The notes under the pieces were generated by a model. That model was given only the letters and a program-made list of their open reading frames with translations, was not told the origin of the DNA and did no database searches. 64,000 nucleotides of DNA, taken from Sarcomyxa edulis (taxonomy: Eukaryota > Basidiomycota > Agaricomycetes > Agaricales > Mycenaceae). Numbering within the stretch: position 1 is the first letter of the stretch; every line of letters starts with the position of its first letter. The stretch lies in the NCBI GenBank assembly GCA_009761415.1, contig QUOL01000003.1:1922001-1986000 (forward strand), in the 5' to 3' direction. Below are positions 11,674 to 23,775 of this stretch, piece by piece. The position numbers were made by a program, and so were the translations under genes.

Positions 11674-11679
11674 TTTATA
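11674..11679 (-). promoter_or_regulatory. TATA box of the sesquiterpene synthase
   Basis: TATAAA on the minus strand lies about 95 bp upstream of the ATG at 11578. That leaves room for a 5' UTR of roughly 60-70 nt. Confidence 0.5.
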
Positions 11680-13915
11680 GTAGACAAAAAGATACTTAGT
11701 CGCTGTACCTACCATTTTTCGAATCCCCGCATGCGTCCATCCCCGCGTTTCAGTCACGAAACACTATGCGCAGTCATCGTACAAAACAATATTAAAATCC
11801 GATGCTCCCGTACCTAAATAGACGCAGAACGAAAGTCCACCGTCCGTTGAGGATATATTTAGACGATCGCGAGTGACCCGGAGCGTCGTAGCAAGCTCTG
11901 AGCTCAGTAAAAGATGCTCGATTTCGAGACACTGTCGAGTTACACGTGAGTCGAATACAAACATTCAACGGTCGATATCAGTGCTCACTGCATGCTGTTA
12001 GCCATGTATAGAAGAAGAAGTCCGCCAAGATAGACACCGATAGCGGCGGAAAGCACTTTTACCACGCGCGCCAGTGTGCATCCAGACGCTTTCGCACCTT
12101 TGACGCTCAGAGTGGAAAGAGAAGGTCATGCAGTCCGCATGAGTCCGACATACTCTGAACGTGGCCGTATTGTGTCGGAGACATTGAGGCTGCGAGAGGC
12201 ATAGATAACGCAATCGCAGAATCTGCGGGATAACAGACAAACTAGTACCCGAGATTGGATCTACTCGAAGCTGAATGCTGATAACTTCACGGATATCAGA
12301 AACGGGTTGCTCGGGTAACGGGGGACTCGAAAATTGCCCAAGAGATGAGGATCTAAGGACCACGGAACAGACTATGGCGGAAACGTATCAACAACGTTTT
12401 GGATGATCATCTGTTAGAATTTCTTGATTGCATCTCGATAACGATTAGTAGATGGGCACAAGAATGACGTCTTGACTTGGGGAATACCAGTTCCGCGGTA
12501 GTTCCGCGCACCTGAAGCCAATAAGCTAAAACTCTGGCACTGCTTACGCGAGATCGGACCGGGTGTTAGACGCCTTTCCACGTATGACTAGTAACGACTA
12601 GTCATAAAGCAAACGCCCGCAACATTCAGCGCTAGGAATGGGAGATGGGTCGAGGGTCAGTAGGCTGGGAGATTGATACGGCGCTGACATACCGTATCGG
12701 ATATCGATCGGATGCTCGAATTGAGCGCAACCGTGTTCAACCGGTATACAACGACGACCATGTATGGATGCACACGAGATCTGGACTCGAATAACTCCAA
12801 ACCTATAAGATGAACGGGTACCTGTTAGAATCTCAATCAACGAAAACCGTAAGCCGATGTCGCCCACCTTCAATAAGTACAAATCCTCTGACACAGCCTC
12901 TGCCGTTGTCCCAATGGTGCGAATTTTCAAGGCGTCCACATCTGTCAGTGCTACCAGCTGCAGCGGCTCTTGTATCCTTCTACTACGCAAGTACCATCAG
13001 TTACCGGTGGAGGGTGAGCTAACCCGACTCGAGTCGGGTTGCTGCTTGATTCCGTAACTGTCCGACTCATCGAACTTCAACATCGAACATTATTTCCACT
13101 CTGAAGCTTCCAGGGTTAATCCTAAGTCGATGCTCATTGACGCTGATCGACTTGTATAGCGTAGTACACATGTCACTCCGACTTCGATCGACGCTCTATC
13201 GGAAACACCTGCTGCTTCGTTGTCCTCACAAGTTAGTCCTTCTGAGCTTCAGCCTGAAGACTTGAATGGCGTTTTGTTCACGAACTCGAATGGTTACAAT
13301 CCAGCTCAAGGGGCATCTGCATCATCGAGGTCCTGCTGACGGGATCATCAGTATGTATCATCACACCGACGCAGTTCATTCGGTACCCTCGGGCAAAAAA
13401 AATCACGGAAGGCTACACTCGCGAAATCTGATCGCTCATTCTGCCAATGACATGGCTCAGAAACCACATTATCTGTGGCCAGACTCTGATTACAGACGGC
13501 CATTCCCGTGGTTGATCAGGCAATATGCGCCTCTACTCATTCTTGCAGACCGTCTTACACACCCCCTTTAAGACAAAAAAGTTAAGGTACGAGCGCGATG
13601 CATCTTCCTCACGCTCCTCAAGTTGATTGGTACGCCAACCCCAAGTGCCTTCATTCTATCGGATCAAGCGGGCACTCGGGGACTACGAAGTCCACCCTCA
13701 TTAACGGGGGGACGTCCTCTGAGTTAATGTTGATCAACTCCATTTCAGGAATGAGAGCCTTAAGTGGTTCGGGCTCCGGACATGCACTGATTTTTTGGAG
13801 TTGAGATGGACCCAGGTCACGGCGCCAGATTCAAACCAGGGCAATTCAAGATCCCTCGGGGGGGCATGAGACCTACTTGCGTATATGATGATCTCCTGAT
13901 TCACCCTCGACACCC
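11680..13915. other. Gene-poor region with coding-like scraps
   Basis: No complete gene could be built. On the minus strand around 11990-12110 a frame reads a hydrophobic helix (VLSAAIGVYLGGLLLLYMA) ending at a stop. Around 12830-12990 another minus frame looks protein-like. On the plus strand around 13070-13340, two frames broken by stops read Ser/Pro/Asn-rich protein-like sequence. These look like decayed genes or unrecognised exons. Confidence 0.35.
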
Positions 13916-15324
13916 ATGTCTAACCTTTCGCCCTCAGCTTTTGCAGCTATACATGCGGTGAATTATAGCAGAGGTACGCGATCAATTTGACAGGAAGAGG
14001 TGTCAGCTCACATGTACGCCTGTCTCTCCAAAAGTCGCAGCAGTAGCATTCCTACTCTACGATATCTTGATAACACAGAACCAAGAGGCGAGCATCTCGT
14101 GTTCGTGTGTTCGACCCGCCTTTGACATCTTGTAAAGATCAGCTTGATATGGCCGTAGGTGTTCACGGAACCCATAATTTTCTGATTGAACACGCGGGTT
14201 CTCCAGAAAACCATGGACACTCGTCAAATGTGCATATTTTTGGATTCGATATGTACCAGTGTCTATGCAAATGTGAGTACAAATGTAATTTATCAAACAT
14301 GCAATTGACATTCAAAATTAAACCCAGTTCTTTTCTTTTCATCGGGAGCATACCTTTCCGACAGACATCGCACCATACCTGTTATATCTGGCAGCTCTAT
14401 GAAGGTCTCGCCTTCATCGTTATCATTATCCCGGTTGATTATATTTTGATCTTACGAGGTACGCCGTGCATCTCGTCTTTACCATCATACTCTTACTCAC
14501 AGCCTCATGGGTAAAGTGTATGCTCTTTATTATAACAGAAGTGCTGTAAAGGTTATAGTCGGACTTCTATATTTCCTTGAGGTGCTCGGAATGGTGTTGG
14601 GTCTTGGACTGTCGGTCCCAAAAATCACATATAACGAATTCTGTTCCATCGCTAGCGTTCCAAAAGCTCCATTTATTCTCATAACGTAACTGTCCCTCTT
14701 AACAAAATCGGGTCCCCACGTACTGACTAGTGACCGGCTTTGTGGATGACCCTTTTCCAGTGCAGCTTCCGTTGTTTTCCAGGCCGTATTGTTCGGGTTA
14801 ACAGTCGCTAAGTTCGTAGTGGCTATCCGGGATGGCTGGAGGCATACACCCTTGATGACCCTCATGATGCGAGACGGGACTTGGGCGTTCTCTCTCATAT
14901 TCGGTGTGTAGAATGACGGGTCAAAGATATCGATATGTGTCAGCGCTAATGATAGTTTTCCGATGGATGGCAGCGGTTCTCGTTGCCTCTATTTTCCTGT
15001 TCACGCTAAAGGGCCTTGAAGTGACTTCTCCGTGAGTATCCTGAAGGCTGTATACTCTTTCTGCTTTCTGATTCTTCCACTTCCTTAGGTGGATGTTTTG
15101 TATACCGTCATTCGCGGTACGTGCAACTGATCAAATCGCATCTAATCTCTCTTCCAGTCGCTTATGACAGATCTTTTTGACAGGCATATCGCATCTTGTT
15201 CAACCTTCAGAGCTCCTCCAGGACTACGACAGTCATATCCTTTTACTCGACGTCCCTTCATTTTGGTAGTCCTCCGGTCGCAGTTGAACCTGAGTCGTAC
15301 GAGCTCAGAAACATTGGTATATGA
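13916..15324 (+). CDS. DUF6533-domain multipass membrane protein
   Basis: DUF6533 proteins are a large basidiomycete-specific family of about seven-helix integral membrane proteins of unknown function. Ten short exons join in phase: 13916-13973, 14035-14098, 14143-14154, 14207-14272, 14328-14458, 14517-14685, 14761-14903, 14956-15031, 15089-15116 and 15184-15324, giving 295 residues. Diagnostic parts are FLLYDILITQNQEASISLIW, KPWTLVKCAYFWIRYVPV, CYIWQLYEGLAFIVIIIPVD with ILRVYALYYN, and RDGWRHTPLMTLMMRDGTW. The third exon is only 12 nt but restores the LIWPKPW junction expected of the family. Without splicing the locus looks like junk. The substrate or signal is unknown. Confidence 0.85.
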
Positions 15325-15535
15325 TCTACTTTGCTCAATCTAGATCAAGGTTGATGATTTGTTTACTTCTTCCGAAACATAACGGGTGTAAAGGCTGTAT
15401 AGGTTATTCTAGTAGTAATGATGTAGAATGGCATACGATGATTTAGATAATAGTTCCGAGAGTCCCATGATCGAGTTTTTCTCTGCATATACTATATAGC
15501 GACACCATCGGGACTATCTCTCTGGTCAATCCCGT

Positions 15536-17047
15536 TCACGTGCAATGTGGCGAAAGCAGTGGTGCTAGATCGATATCGATATCTAGTGGCACGGCATTGA
15601 CGCTGAAGTTGAACTCAGGTAATGTGGGGCTTCGATATGAGACGCCGAAGGCGCCAGTGGTAGGTTTCAGAACATCAGTGGGAAGGTCAGGACTGGCACC
15701 CCTCATAACTCCTCGGTGGCTCGTCCTTCTTTGCATGGAATGCATCGGGAATTTCCTGGGATGATCATCGACGTGGCTTTGAGGTATATCGCCTCTACCG
15801 GGATCAGAATGTCCGTTGATGTTCGATGCGAAATCGGATGCAGCGGTGTCCGGGTTTTTGACGACCAGAGATAATGTGGATGTAGAGCCGTAGAGGAAGG
15901 ACGGTCGCTCGCGGAGCTGTGGTCTCGGTAGGCTGTAGTTGACATGTGGAGCAGCCAATGGTTTGGGTGTGGTGATGGCGAGAGTAGGCGTTTCTGGACA
16001 TCGACTTGAAGGTCCTCCGGATTCCGAGATTGGGTGTAGAGCAGCAGTTGGAAGCGCTATTGAGCTTTCATCCTGAACACGCAAGTCCTGTTCGGTGCCG
16101 CCATCCGGGTCGAAACCATCCGGGTTAATGGGTACAGCGGCCTGTGCCAGACGATCCAGAGGTGATAGAGTCGGTAGACGCAAGGTCTTGGTTTTATCAA
16201 AGTATCGTGGGACTGAAGGTGATTGTTGACTTGCGAGCGAGCAGTTGCGTTCTGCGACGAGAGCAGGTCTACGCTGTTCGGTTGGGCGACGAGTTTGCAG
16301 GTCATCTTCATAGTTCGGAATGGCTATAGACTGAGTCTTCCATGAGGCTAGTGGAGCTGGTACGTTCGTGAGCCATGCGGCGTAGCTGTGGGTTCCAGTC
16401 CTTGATGAGTTGTTTCGTGATGGAAGGTGGTACGAGGGTACATTGATAGATGGCGCTATCAATCTAGAGGGCGGAGATGAGACATGAGCTGACGCGTTCC
16501 TAGGGGGGAGATATTGAAGGCGAAGAGGATTCAAGGGAGGGGCTTTGAGGATAGTTCCTTGAGGGGTAATGTCGGGTGTAGTAGGGACCAAGGGACTCTG
16601 AACGATTGGAGAATAGCTGTGTTGTCGCATATCCCGAGCCGAAATCACACTAGATGTATTTTCTTGCTTTTCAAAGGGAATCCTGAAGGACTGTCGGTCC
16701 ATCTTGCGAAACCGTGCAGATGGGGATCTTGAGGCCGCGTCTTGAACGCGTCCGAGTCCAGGAGGAAGCAGCGGAGCAGGCTTGAATACTGGAGAAAGGA
16801 CCTTGATTGAAGGCGACGCCAGACCGCCATAACCAACCATGGGAGTGGGGAAATTGAGATCGAGAGCAGGCGGGACGGTATCATGATGCTGATAGTACTG
16901 GAAGGTGGCTCGCCCTGGAAGTGAACTAGACTCGACATCTGCAGGAACCCGCCGTTGAGATTTTACATGATATACAAAAGCAGAAACGCCAACACAAAGA
17001 AACAGCGCTGCAGAGAGGAGAGCCACTGCCGATGCAGCGATGTGCAT
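15536..17047 (-). CDS. Single-pass membrane protein with long disordered tail
   Basis: This intronless 503-codon frame starts with a hydrophobic N-terminal segment (about residues 5-28, ALLSAALFLCVGVSAFVYHV) that should act as a signal anchor. The remaining roughly 470 residues are low-complexity Ser/Pro/Arg-rich sequence without a recognisable domain, ending in an acidic LDIDIDLAPLLS motif. The ORF length, start next to a short divergent promoter and predicted anchor support a real gene. Function is unknown. Its start lies 152 bp from that of GWT1 on the opposite strand, so the two may be co-expressed. Confidence 0.7.
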   Translation of the reverse strand: MHIAASAVALLSAALFLCVGVSAFVYHVKSQRRVPADVESSSLPGRATFQYYQHHDTVPPALDLNFPTPMVGYGGLASPSIKVLSPVFKPAPLLPPGLGRVQDAASRSPSARFRKMDRQSFRIPFEKQENTSSVISARDMRQHSYSPIVQSPLVPTTPDITPQGTILKAPPLNPLRLQYLPPRNASAHVSSPPSRLIAPSINVPSYHLPSRNNSSRTGTHSYAAWLTNVPAPLASWKTQSIAIPNYEDDLQTRRPTEQRRPALVAERNCSLASQQSPSVPRYFDKTKTLRLPTLSPLDRLAQAAVPINPDGFDPDGGTEQDLRVQDESSIALPTAALHPISESGGPSSRCPETPTLAITTPKPLAAPHVNYSLPRPQLRERPSFLYGSTSTLSLVVKNPDTAASDFASNINGHSDPGRGDIPQSHVDDHPRKFPMHSMQRRTSHRGVMRGASPDLPTDVLKPTTGAFGVSYRSPTLPEFNFSVNAVPLDIDIDLAPLLSPHCT

Positions 17048-17199
17048 TGGCGGTGGTCGTGGCGTGAAGCAAGATGAACTAAAATAGATCTCGGAGTCGG
17101 CCAGTAGGGCCTCCTCCCGTACAACTTGCTACGACTTGCTTGCGAACTCTCTAACTTCGTTTCTTCTTTTCATGGCCTGAACTCGACCAAGCTTCTACG
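17048..17199. promoter_or_regulatory. Compact bidirectional promoter (152 bp)
   Basis: Only 152 bp separate the divergent start codons of the disordered membrane protein and GWT1, so both promoters and both leaders must fit here. No TATA box is evident. A pyrimidine-rich tract (about 17146-17171) precedes the GWT1 start. Confidence 0.45.
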
Positions 17200-19258
17200 A
17201 TGAGTACCTCGGACTCGTATAAAACCTCAAAAGAGGCCTTTGTCTCAGGAATGACCGGCTCGACGGTGGCTCGTGTAAACCTAATCTCTGTCGTAGCCTT
17301 GGTATGTCCCTATCCCAGCTCTCAAAGAGCAATCGTAGTGATGAAGATACTTGTAGGCATCAATAATACTTTATTCAGCCCTTAGGACGCGTATCCAGAT
17401 TACAACCTCATTTCCAGCTCAGTACATCATCTTAATCATGCCCCTGCTCCTCTCCATGACAGTGTTCGCAAATTACCCCGGTTTCCTTTCGCTTCTCCTC
17501 TTGTTGCCTGCAAGTAGTCTTCTCTTTCTTGTGCCCCCACGCGAGTCTGGGACACCTCTACCTTCCGCCTCACCTACCATCTCTAATGACGAACCATCGC
17601 CCGCTCTCCATATACCACCTCTTCCGGGACTGACCACATATAGAGCACACATGATGTTAATGACTGTCCTCGCTATTCTGGCGGTCGACTTTCCAGTCTT
17701 TCCGCGTTCCTTGGCCAAATGCGAGACATTCGGTGTATCCCTTGTAATTATTTGCCTTCCTTAGTATTTGAAGCTTATCTTGAATTCTTTTGAAGATGGA
17801 TCTAGGTGTAGGCTCCTTCGTATTCTCACAAGGCCTTGTTTCTGCTCTTCCACTTATCAAAAATCAACCTTCCATGGATAACCAGTCGGATTCAGATCTA
17901 CGCACTAATACGAAACAGAAGCCCGACTTGTCTCTCACAGCAGCTTTCTTGCCCAAACTCAGAGCGGTTCTCCGTAGAGTGTTCCCCCTCATCGTTCTTG
18001 GACTCGTTCGTGTTGTATTGGTCAAGGGATCTGGTTATCCTGTAAGTTTTGGCCTTCGATATTCCATGCCTACGTCTTTACGACCCGCTCTCGGCTTTTT
18101 AGGAGCACGAATCAGAATATGGGACCCACTGGAATTTCTTCCTAACTCTTGCTGTCCTTCCTGTGTTCCAATTATTTCTCCATCCCATTATCTCTCATTT
18201 CAACATACCGATTTCTGCCATTGGAATCATAGTCGCCATCAGTACGTTCTTCATCGTCGTTTTTCTCTGTCTGAAGAACCCATGGGCTGCACCCATAGCA
18301 CATCAAATGACCTTGTCATCTTATGGCCTCGATCTCCAGAACTACGTCCTTTCAGCATCCCGTATACGCTCGAATTGGGTCAGTGCTAACAAAGAAGGAC
18401 TCATTTCTCTTGGAGGTCTGTGCATGCCTCGATTCTTGCTTTGCCCTTCCTCACACGTCTCCCTTCGTAGGTTACCTCTCAATCCATATGCTTGGTCTTT
18501 CGACCGGTACCCTGATCCTACCAGCCTCGCCTTCCTATTTTAGGAGGATGCAGACGAGACTATTTCTCCAGAAAAATAGCAATGCCATGGCGCACAAGCG
18601 TCGTACGAGTAACTTCGCCAATAATTCCAACGTCACAGACAATCGAGCGAATATAAACGCCTTGACTGGTCCACGTCAGACTGTCAAGACAATCACTGAA
18701 CTCTTCTCGTATGCTACGGTCTGGTGGGTCTTCTTCGTAATTGCCAGTCTTTTTTTCGGTGGAGGCGGCGTTTCGAGGAGATTGGTCAGTGAAAACTTTC
18801 TCAATCTGAGATGCATTACGATTTCTTCGAGAGTTCATATATACATCTGCAGGCAAATCTTCCGTACGTCCTTTGGGTTGCAGCCTTCAATACTTCATTC
18901 CTTTTAGGATATATTGTCATCGATATGATGTTTTGTCCTCCACCTACCTCGGTCAATTCACAAGACAGAGCGACAAATGGATCAAATGTGGGTGTAAAGG
19001 TCACCAAACGAACCACGGAATCGGGGTCTACTCTACTAGAAGCCATCAACAAAAAAGGGTTGATTCTGTTCTTATTCGTATGTCCTCATTTCGTCCCATT
19101 TTCCCTGTCTTTATTCGCCGTTAATTTATCTCTAGGCGAATCTTCTGACCGGCGCAATCAACCTCGTCGTACAAACAATGTACACGTCTGATGTATGGGC
19201 GATGGTCATTCTATCTGGATATTCGGGTATCATCTGCGCCGTCGCTGTATATACCTGA
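17200..19258 (+). CDS. GWT1: GWT1, GPI-inositol acyltransferase
   Basis: GWT1 (human PIG-W) transfers an acyl chain from acyl-CoA to the inositol of GlcN-PI in the ER, an early step of GPI-anchor synthesis needed for cell-wall mannoproteins. Eight exons join in phase: 17200-17301, 17357-17743, 17796-18041, 18103-18241, 18299-18415, 18471-18784, 18853-19077 and 19136-19258, giving 550 residues with about a dozen hydrophobic segments. Family marks include [12 protein letters not shown] at the N-terminus, [17 protein letters not shown], the [20 protein letters not shown] stretch, [18 protein letters not shown] and a C-terminal [16 protein letters not shown]. No essential segment appears missing. 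Confidence 0.95.
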
Positions 19259-19411
19259 AGCTCGGGTTTTAAATGATTTCATACTTGCTGTCGGGTATCT
19301 ATCTACGCATCTCCGTATTCGTCGTACCTCTCGCAGAATCCCGCTCTCACAGATCTTTCGATAAATGGGTTAGAATACCATGGCAGTGCAAAGTCACGAG
19401 TGACGTAGTGC

Positions 19412-21083
19412 ATGGCCCCTGAAGCGCCTCTTTCTTTCCAAACTTCTTCGACCTATGTAACTCCCAATCGCAAACCACACCGCAACTGCACTGCGACAAT
19501 GACTGAATCCAATTTGCGCAAAACCGATATGTCTGACGCCTGGGGTCCAGGTAAACTGAGAGACGAACTCGAGGTATATGACTGATGCGCTTTTCCTAGG
19601 ATACGGGCCTTGGATGTACACCGTTATGACCGATCCTCAACTCACGCAAGAGTTAGCTAGAATGGCCAGTGCAACCTCATTTGGGGAGACAACAGATGCA
19701 GTGACATTCCAACCATGTTTGAATCCCGAGGTCAGCAGCCAGGATCGATATGTTGTGCAAGAGTGGGCTATGCAAGGCGGGACATGGAAGTTTTTGGCGA
19801 TCTTCGATGGTATGTGAATTCTCCTGCATTCTAAATACATCTAATGGCTATCTAAGGGCATGCGGGACACGAAACTGCGGATTATGTTGCGGAGACCCTG
19901 CCTGGGATGATTCACTCTGCTCTCGAATCTCATCTGGCGAACTCTAATGCACGTCCACCCCCGTCCTCAATAGCATCCATACTGTCCTCACAAATCACTG
20001 CTTTTGACGATTCCATCGCCCAAGATATCATTGACATCTTTCCAGGTGGCGTCGATGCCCTTTCGTCTCTTTCCGACGACCAAATACGACTCATCATCAA
20101 CGACAACGGCCCAATTTCTGAGAAGGTAGTACGAGGCATGCGAGGCTCAACCGTTTTAGTTGCACTTATAGACCCAGGAAAGGAGAATTTATGGGTCGCT
20201 AGTCTAGGAGATTGTCAGGCTGGTGAGTCTACTTGGTAGCATACGATACATCTCTTACTAACATCTTGAAACACGACAGTACTCGGATCTAAATATTCTG
20301 ATAGTCCCTCATGGGAGGCGCGGATACTGAGCGCGAATCACAACGGTACCGAACGAGAGGAAAGCCAGAGAATTCGGCAGGAACATCCTGGAGAGGAGGA
20401 CTGCATGGCTAGAAATAGAGTCTTGGGGGCTATTGCCGTCACCCGTGGTCCGTATCATCAATATTCTTTGTCTTGTCATATTCATTACCTGATTACCAAT
20501 GTTGGTCATAGCTGTAGGAGACCATCTTTTCAAACTTCCCGCTCTGTACACCACCCGTGTATTCAACAACTCCTCTGTTCCCTTTCGCGTATCTACCAAG
20601 CTTGAAGACCTCTTTGACAAGATTTTGACGCCTCCATATCTAAGTAATAGGCCGCAAGTAAATTGGGTGAAGCTGAGGCGCCCAGAAGTCGACTCAGAAC
20701 ATGCGTCCGTCGGCGATATCGATGACGCGATGCAGCCGCACTCGCGTAAAGCCTCACCTGAAATATCCATCACTATAGAGGAGGCTCCTGACGAAAACCG
20801 CGAAACAGAAGATGAAAGAGAATATATCTTGATAATGTGCTCCGACGGCTTGATGGATTTATACGGGGACGGAGATGGAGAAAGAGCGGTAGAGGCGTTA
20901 GCTGGAATATGGGTTAAAGCTGTTGGGGAAGGTACGAGGAACCTTGAGAACGGTAATTTAGCCTTGCAATTACTAAGACACGCGCTGGGAGGACCGTACG
21001 AAGAGAAGGTCTCCAGGATGCTCAACTTGCAGATGTTTGAAAGATGGATGGACGATACGACTATCATTGTGGAAAAAATTTAG
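19412..21083 (+). CDS. PP2C-family Ser/Thr phosphatase
   Basis: This metal-dependent protein phosphatase (PPM/PP2C) resembles the mitochondrial pyruvate-dehydrogenase-phosphatase branch. Five exons join in phase: 19412-19550, 19600-19809, 19857-20222, 20280-20447 and 20512-21083, giving 484 residues. Motifs are FLAIFDGHAGHETADYVAET (about 111-130, metal-binding Asp), STVLVALID with WVASLGDCQAVL, RVLGAIAVTRAVGDHLFK, MCSDGLMDLYG (about 403-413) and the final RWMDDTTIIVEKI, with the last metal-binding Asp. The start is the least certain part. ATG 19412 gives a basic N-terminus that could be a mitochondrial presequence, and an in-frame ATG at 19499 is an alternative. The donor at 19551 was chosen because it restores AWGPGYGPWMY. 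Confidence 0.88.
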
Positions 21084-22587
21084 ATCATCCGTACTGTATC
21101 CTATTTCTTTCATGTTGTATGAATACTGGAATTCGTGTCGACGAATGTTGTGGGCGCTTGTGGACGCGTCGCTGTCATTTTGGCTCGTCGGTCCCGGACA
21201 CATCCGAACACCGATCTCTTGAATTCAAGAAGTTGTCCCTTCCCTCTGCTCTGCTCTCAGTGCTATGTCCTCCCATGTTGCATCATAACGGGGATCATCT
21301 AGCGTGTCTATATGGCCATATTGCCTCCAAATCATAGGTGTCTCTGAAACCCGAAGCTCAGGCTTTCATGAGTCACGGAAATGACGATGCTTGCCCCGAC
21401 CTGCTCGACTCGGAACACTTGCGTGTGCGATACCCAGGATTCTATTGGATTCTGTCTCTCTCGCTGACCGTCTCTTAGTAAATTCCAAGATGTTCTGGCT
21501 TCTTTATATCGACTACTTATATCACATCCGACTCGTTTAAAGGTGAGTCTCATACACCTACTCGCTGAAGTCGTCGCCATTACTGAAGAAAATGTTTGTA
21601 ACCAACGAAGACTGGCGTCTGGAATCGAGTAACTGGTGATAAGGATATGAAGCTTCTTGTGCATGGTCTTATCTTGTACCGCTCCTCAACCCGGTCATCC
21701 ACAGCACACTGGCACGGATCTCATCGGCCTGAGGACATAGAGTGTATCCTCTTTAGAAATAGATATACTGTCTCTGTCCTCTCTTCCTGTCGGGCCGCCA
21801 TCCTGGTCACTGGCTCTGGTTTTTATTGTATATGAGAAAGTTTTCTGCGTTCTTCGTTGGAACAGATATCCGTGTCACCGCCGCAGGGTCCAGGGACTCC
21901 ACCGCCTTCGTGAGTACTCATCATTATCAAGAACAGGGTGCCGTCAAAGGGCCTTATTTAGATTCTTTCACGCAATGCTTACAGGCTCCACAGGCTCAGG
22001 CCAGTTCTCTGAGATGATTGGACAACCACGATCCGGCCCATGTTAGCAGTTTCGCCTCAGAATGTCTCAGTCGGTGAGCGCTGGTCTTTTATGTCACAGT
22101 CGGCGATTCTCGAGACCGGGATTTCCTATGCAGAACTTACGAGATGAAGGGGCTGTGACAATTCTTGAACAATGTGCATGCGTCCCATACAAGCCGATAA
22201 CGAGGTCGTCGGGTGTCAAACTGTTCAGTCTTCGCTCTCCTGTGACTTTTCCCTGCCAAGAGGACCCATTTGTTAACCTTCGGCGTTTTCCCACCATGTT
22301 CTAATTTGGCGAAGTAATTCGAGGGAGGAACATTCCAAATCGCCAACACGCCGTGTCATGACTCATAATACCATGCCAAAGCTTGCAGGTCACAGATGCT
22401 CCATCCCAAATGAATTGTACATCCTTAAAGCCTTGCTGCCTTGACCTAAACTCCTGACGAGGGAGGATTAATTGCACAGTTTCAGAATCTGCGTGGTCGG
22501 CATCCTCTTCAACTTGAGCGAACCCGGAACATCGATGTCGACGAAAGGTGCGCCTGCGGTTCCTCTAAGAGTATTTCGTCTACTTAC
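21084..22587. other. 1.5 kb intergenic region, nothing recognised
   Basis: Only short frames up to about 110 codons occur, without family resemblance or coherent splice sites. It should include the PP2C 3' UTR and the upstream region of the next F-box gene. Confidence 0.4.
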
Positions 22588-23775
22588 ATGGTAGCTTTCG
22601 TAGTGGCAGAAGTATCAGAGCTCGTCGATATCATTATCGATTATCTTCATGACGACAAGCCTTCTCTGGGTGCGTGCGGCGCTGCTTGCAGAAATTGGCT
22701 TGCACCCAGTCGATACCATCTCTTCTTCTTCGTCGACCTAGTCGACTCACCAAGAGCATTCCTTGACTTACTGGACTCAGCAGTCACTTCTATTCCACCC
22801 CACGTTCGTGCGCTTAGAATCAAATATAACACATCCACCACATCATGTGTGATTCCACAACTCGCGCGACATCTCTTGGCCGTCCGATACCTGCATCTGG
22901 AGTCCGTCTGTTTTTCTGACCTGAGCATAGAGGCTCGTCTTGCATGCCTCTCTCCAGAATCTTTCAAGCAGGTCACTCGCCTGACTCTCGACCACGTTAT
23001 ATTCGACAGCATGGATCAGCTGGCGGAATTGACGTGCTCGTACCCTTTATTGGAGCACCTTTTTTTGTCGCGAGTTTCCTGGGAGCAGGTGTCGTGTAGC
23101 AAAAGCTACGAATGGCGCTTTCCGGCTTCTTTGCGTGTCTTGGAATTATCTCATATCTCAAATCAGCACACTTTTCTTGAGACACTCTTCGATCATCGAA
23201 TTCACCGCATAGAGACCGTCCGTCTTTCCATGATCCCTAGAGCTGCCATACATTCGACGGTGTCTTTTTTGCGAAACATTGGAGCTCATCTACATCATCT
23301 CCGGTTTAGCCCATTGTATGATTCAGGTATGCCCTGTGATTGAATAGATTCTCATGACGCAGACATCCTAACCTTCTAGACAGATTGGGTCCAATACTTT
23401 TATTTATGCGACCTTGGACATAACACTCAACTCCGGTCTCTTGAGATCAACTACATATCTGTGTATACCGCACAGCGGGCGTCATCGATGCTCCCTACAT
23501 TCCTCTCTCGAATATGTTCCCCTCTCATTCGATGTGTTGGACTTTGGTTCCATATCCGTACTCCGGAGGAGCTGGATATGATCGACTGGCCAGCTCTGGC
23601 GCAGGCCTTTGCTGAGTCGACGTTCGATGGGTTACAAAAGTTAGAGATATGGTTGTCTGAACCGGACAGCCACGGAGAGAGCGTCAGGGTGATTGAGCGG
23701 AGGCTGTCAGCTCTTTATGGGCGTGGCGTTCTCGAAATTTATCATTTCGATGGTATGACTTCGGGTCACACATGA
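22588..23775 (+). CDS. F-box protein (two exons, 376 aa)
   Basis: This is a probable SCF substrate adaptor. The exons are 22588-23326 and 23384-23775, joined through an ACAG acceptor that gives DSDWVQYFYLCDLGHNTQL. The N-terminus carries an F-box-like segment (LVDIIIDYLHDDKPSLGACG, then CRNWLAPSRYHLFF) and LDLLDSAVTSIPPHVRALRI. Leu-rich strand-helix repeats follow. The same architecture, intron position and several identical stretches recur in the gene at 40119-41294, so the two are paralogues. The target is unknown. Confidence 0.82.
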
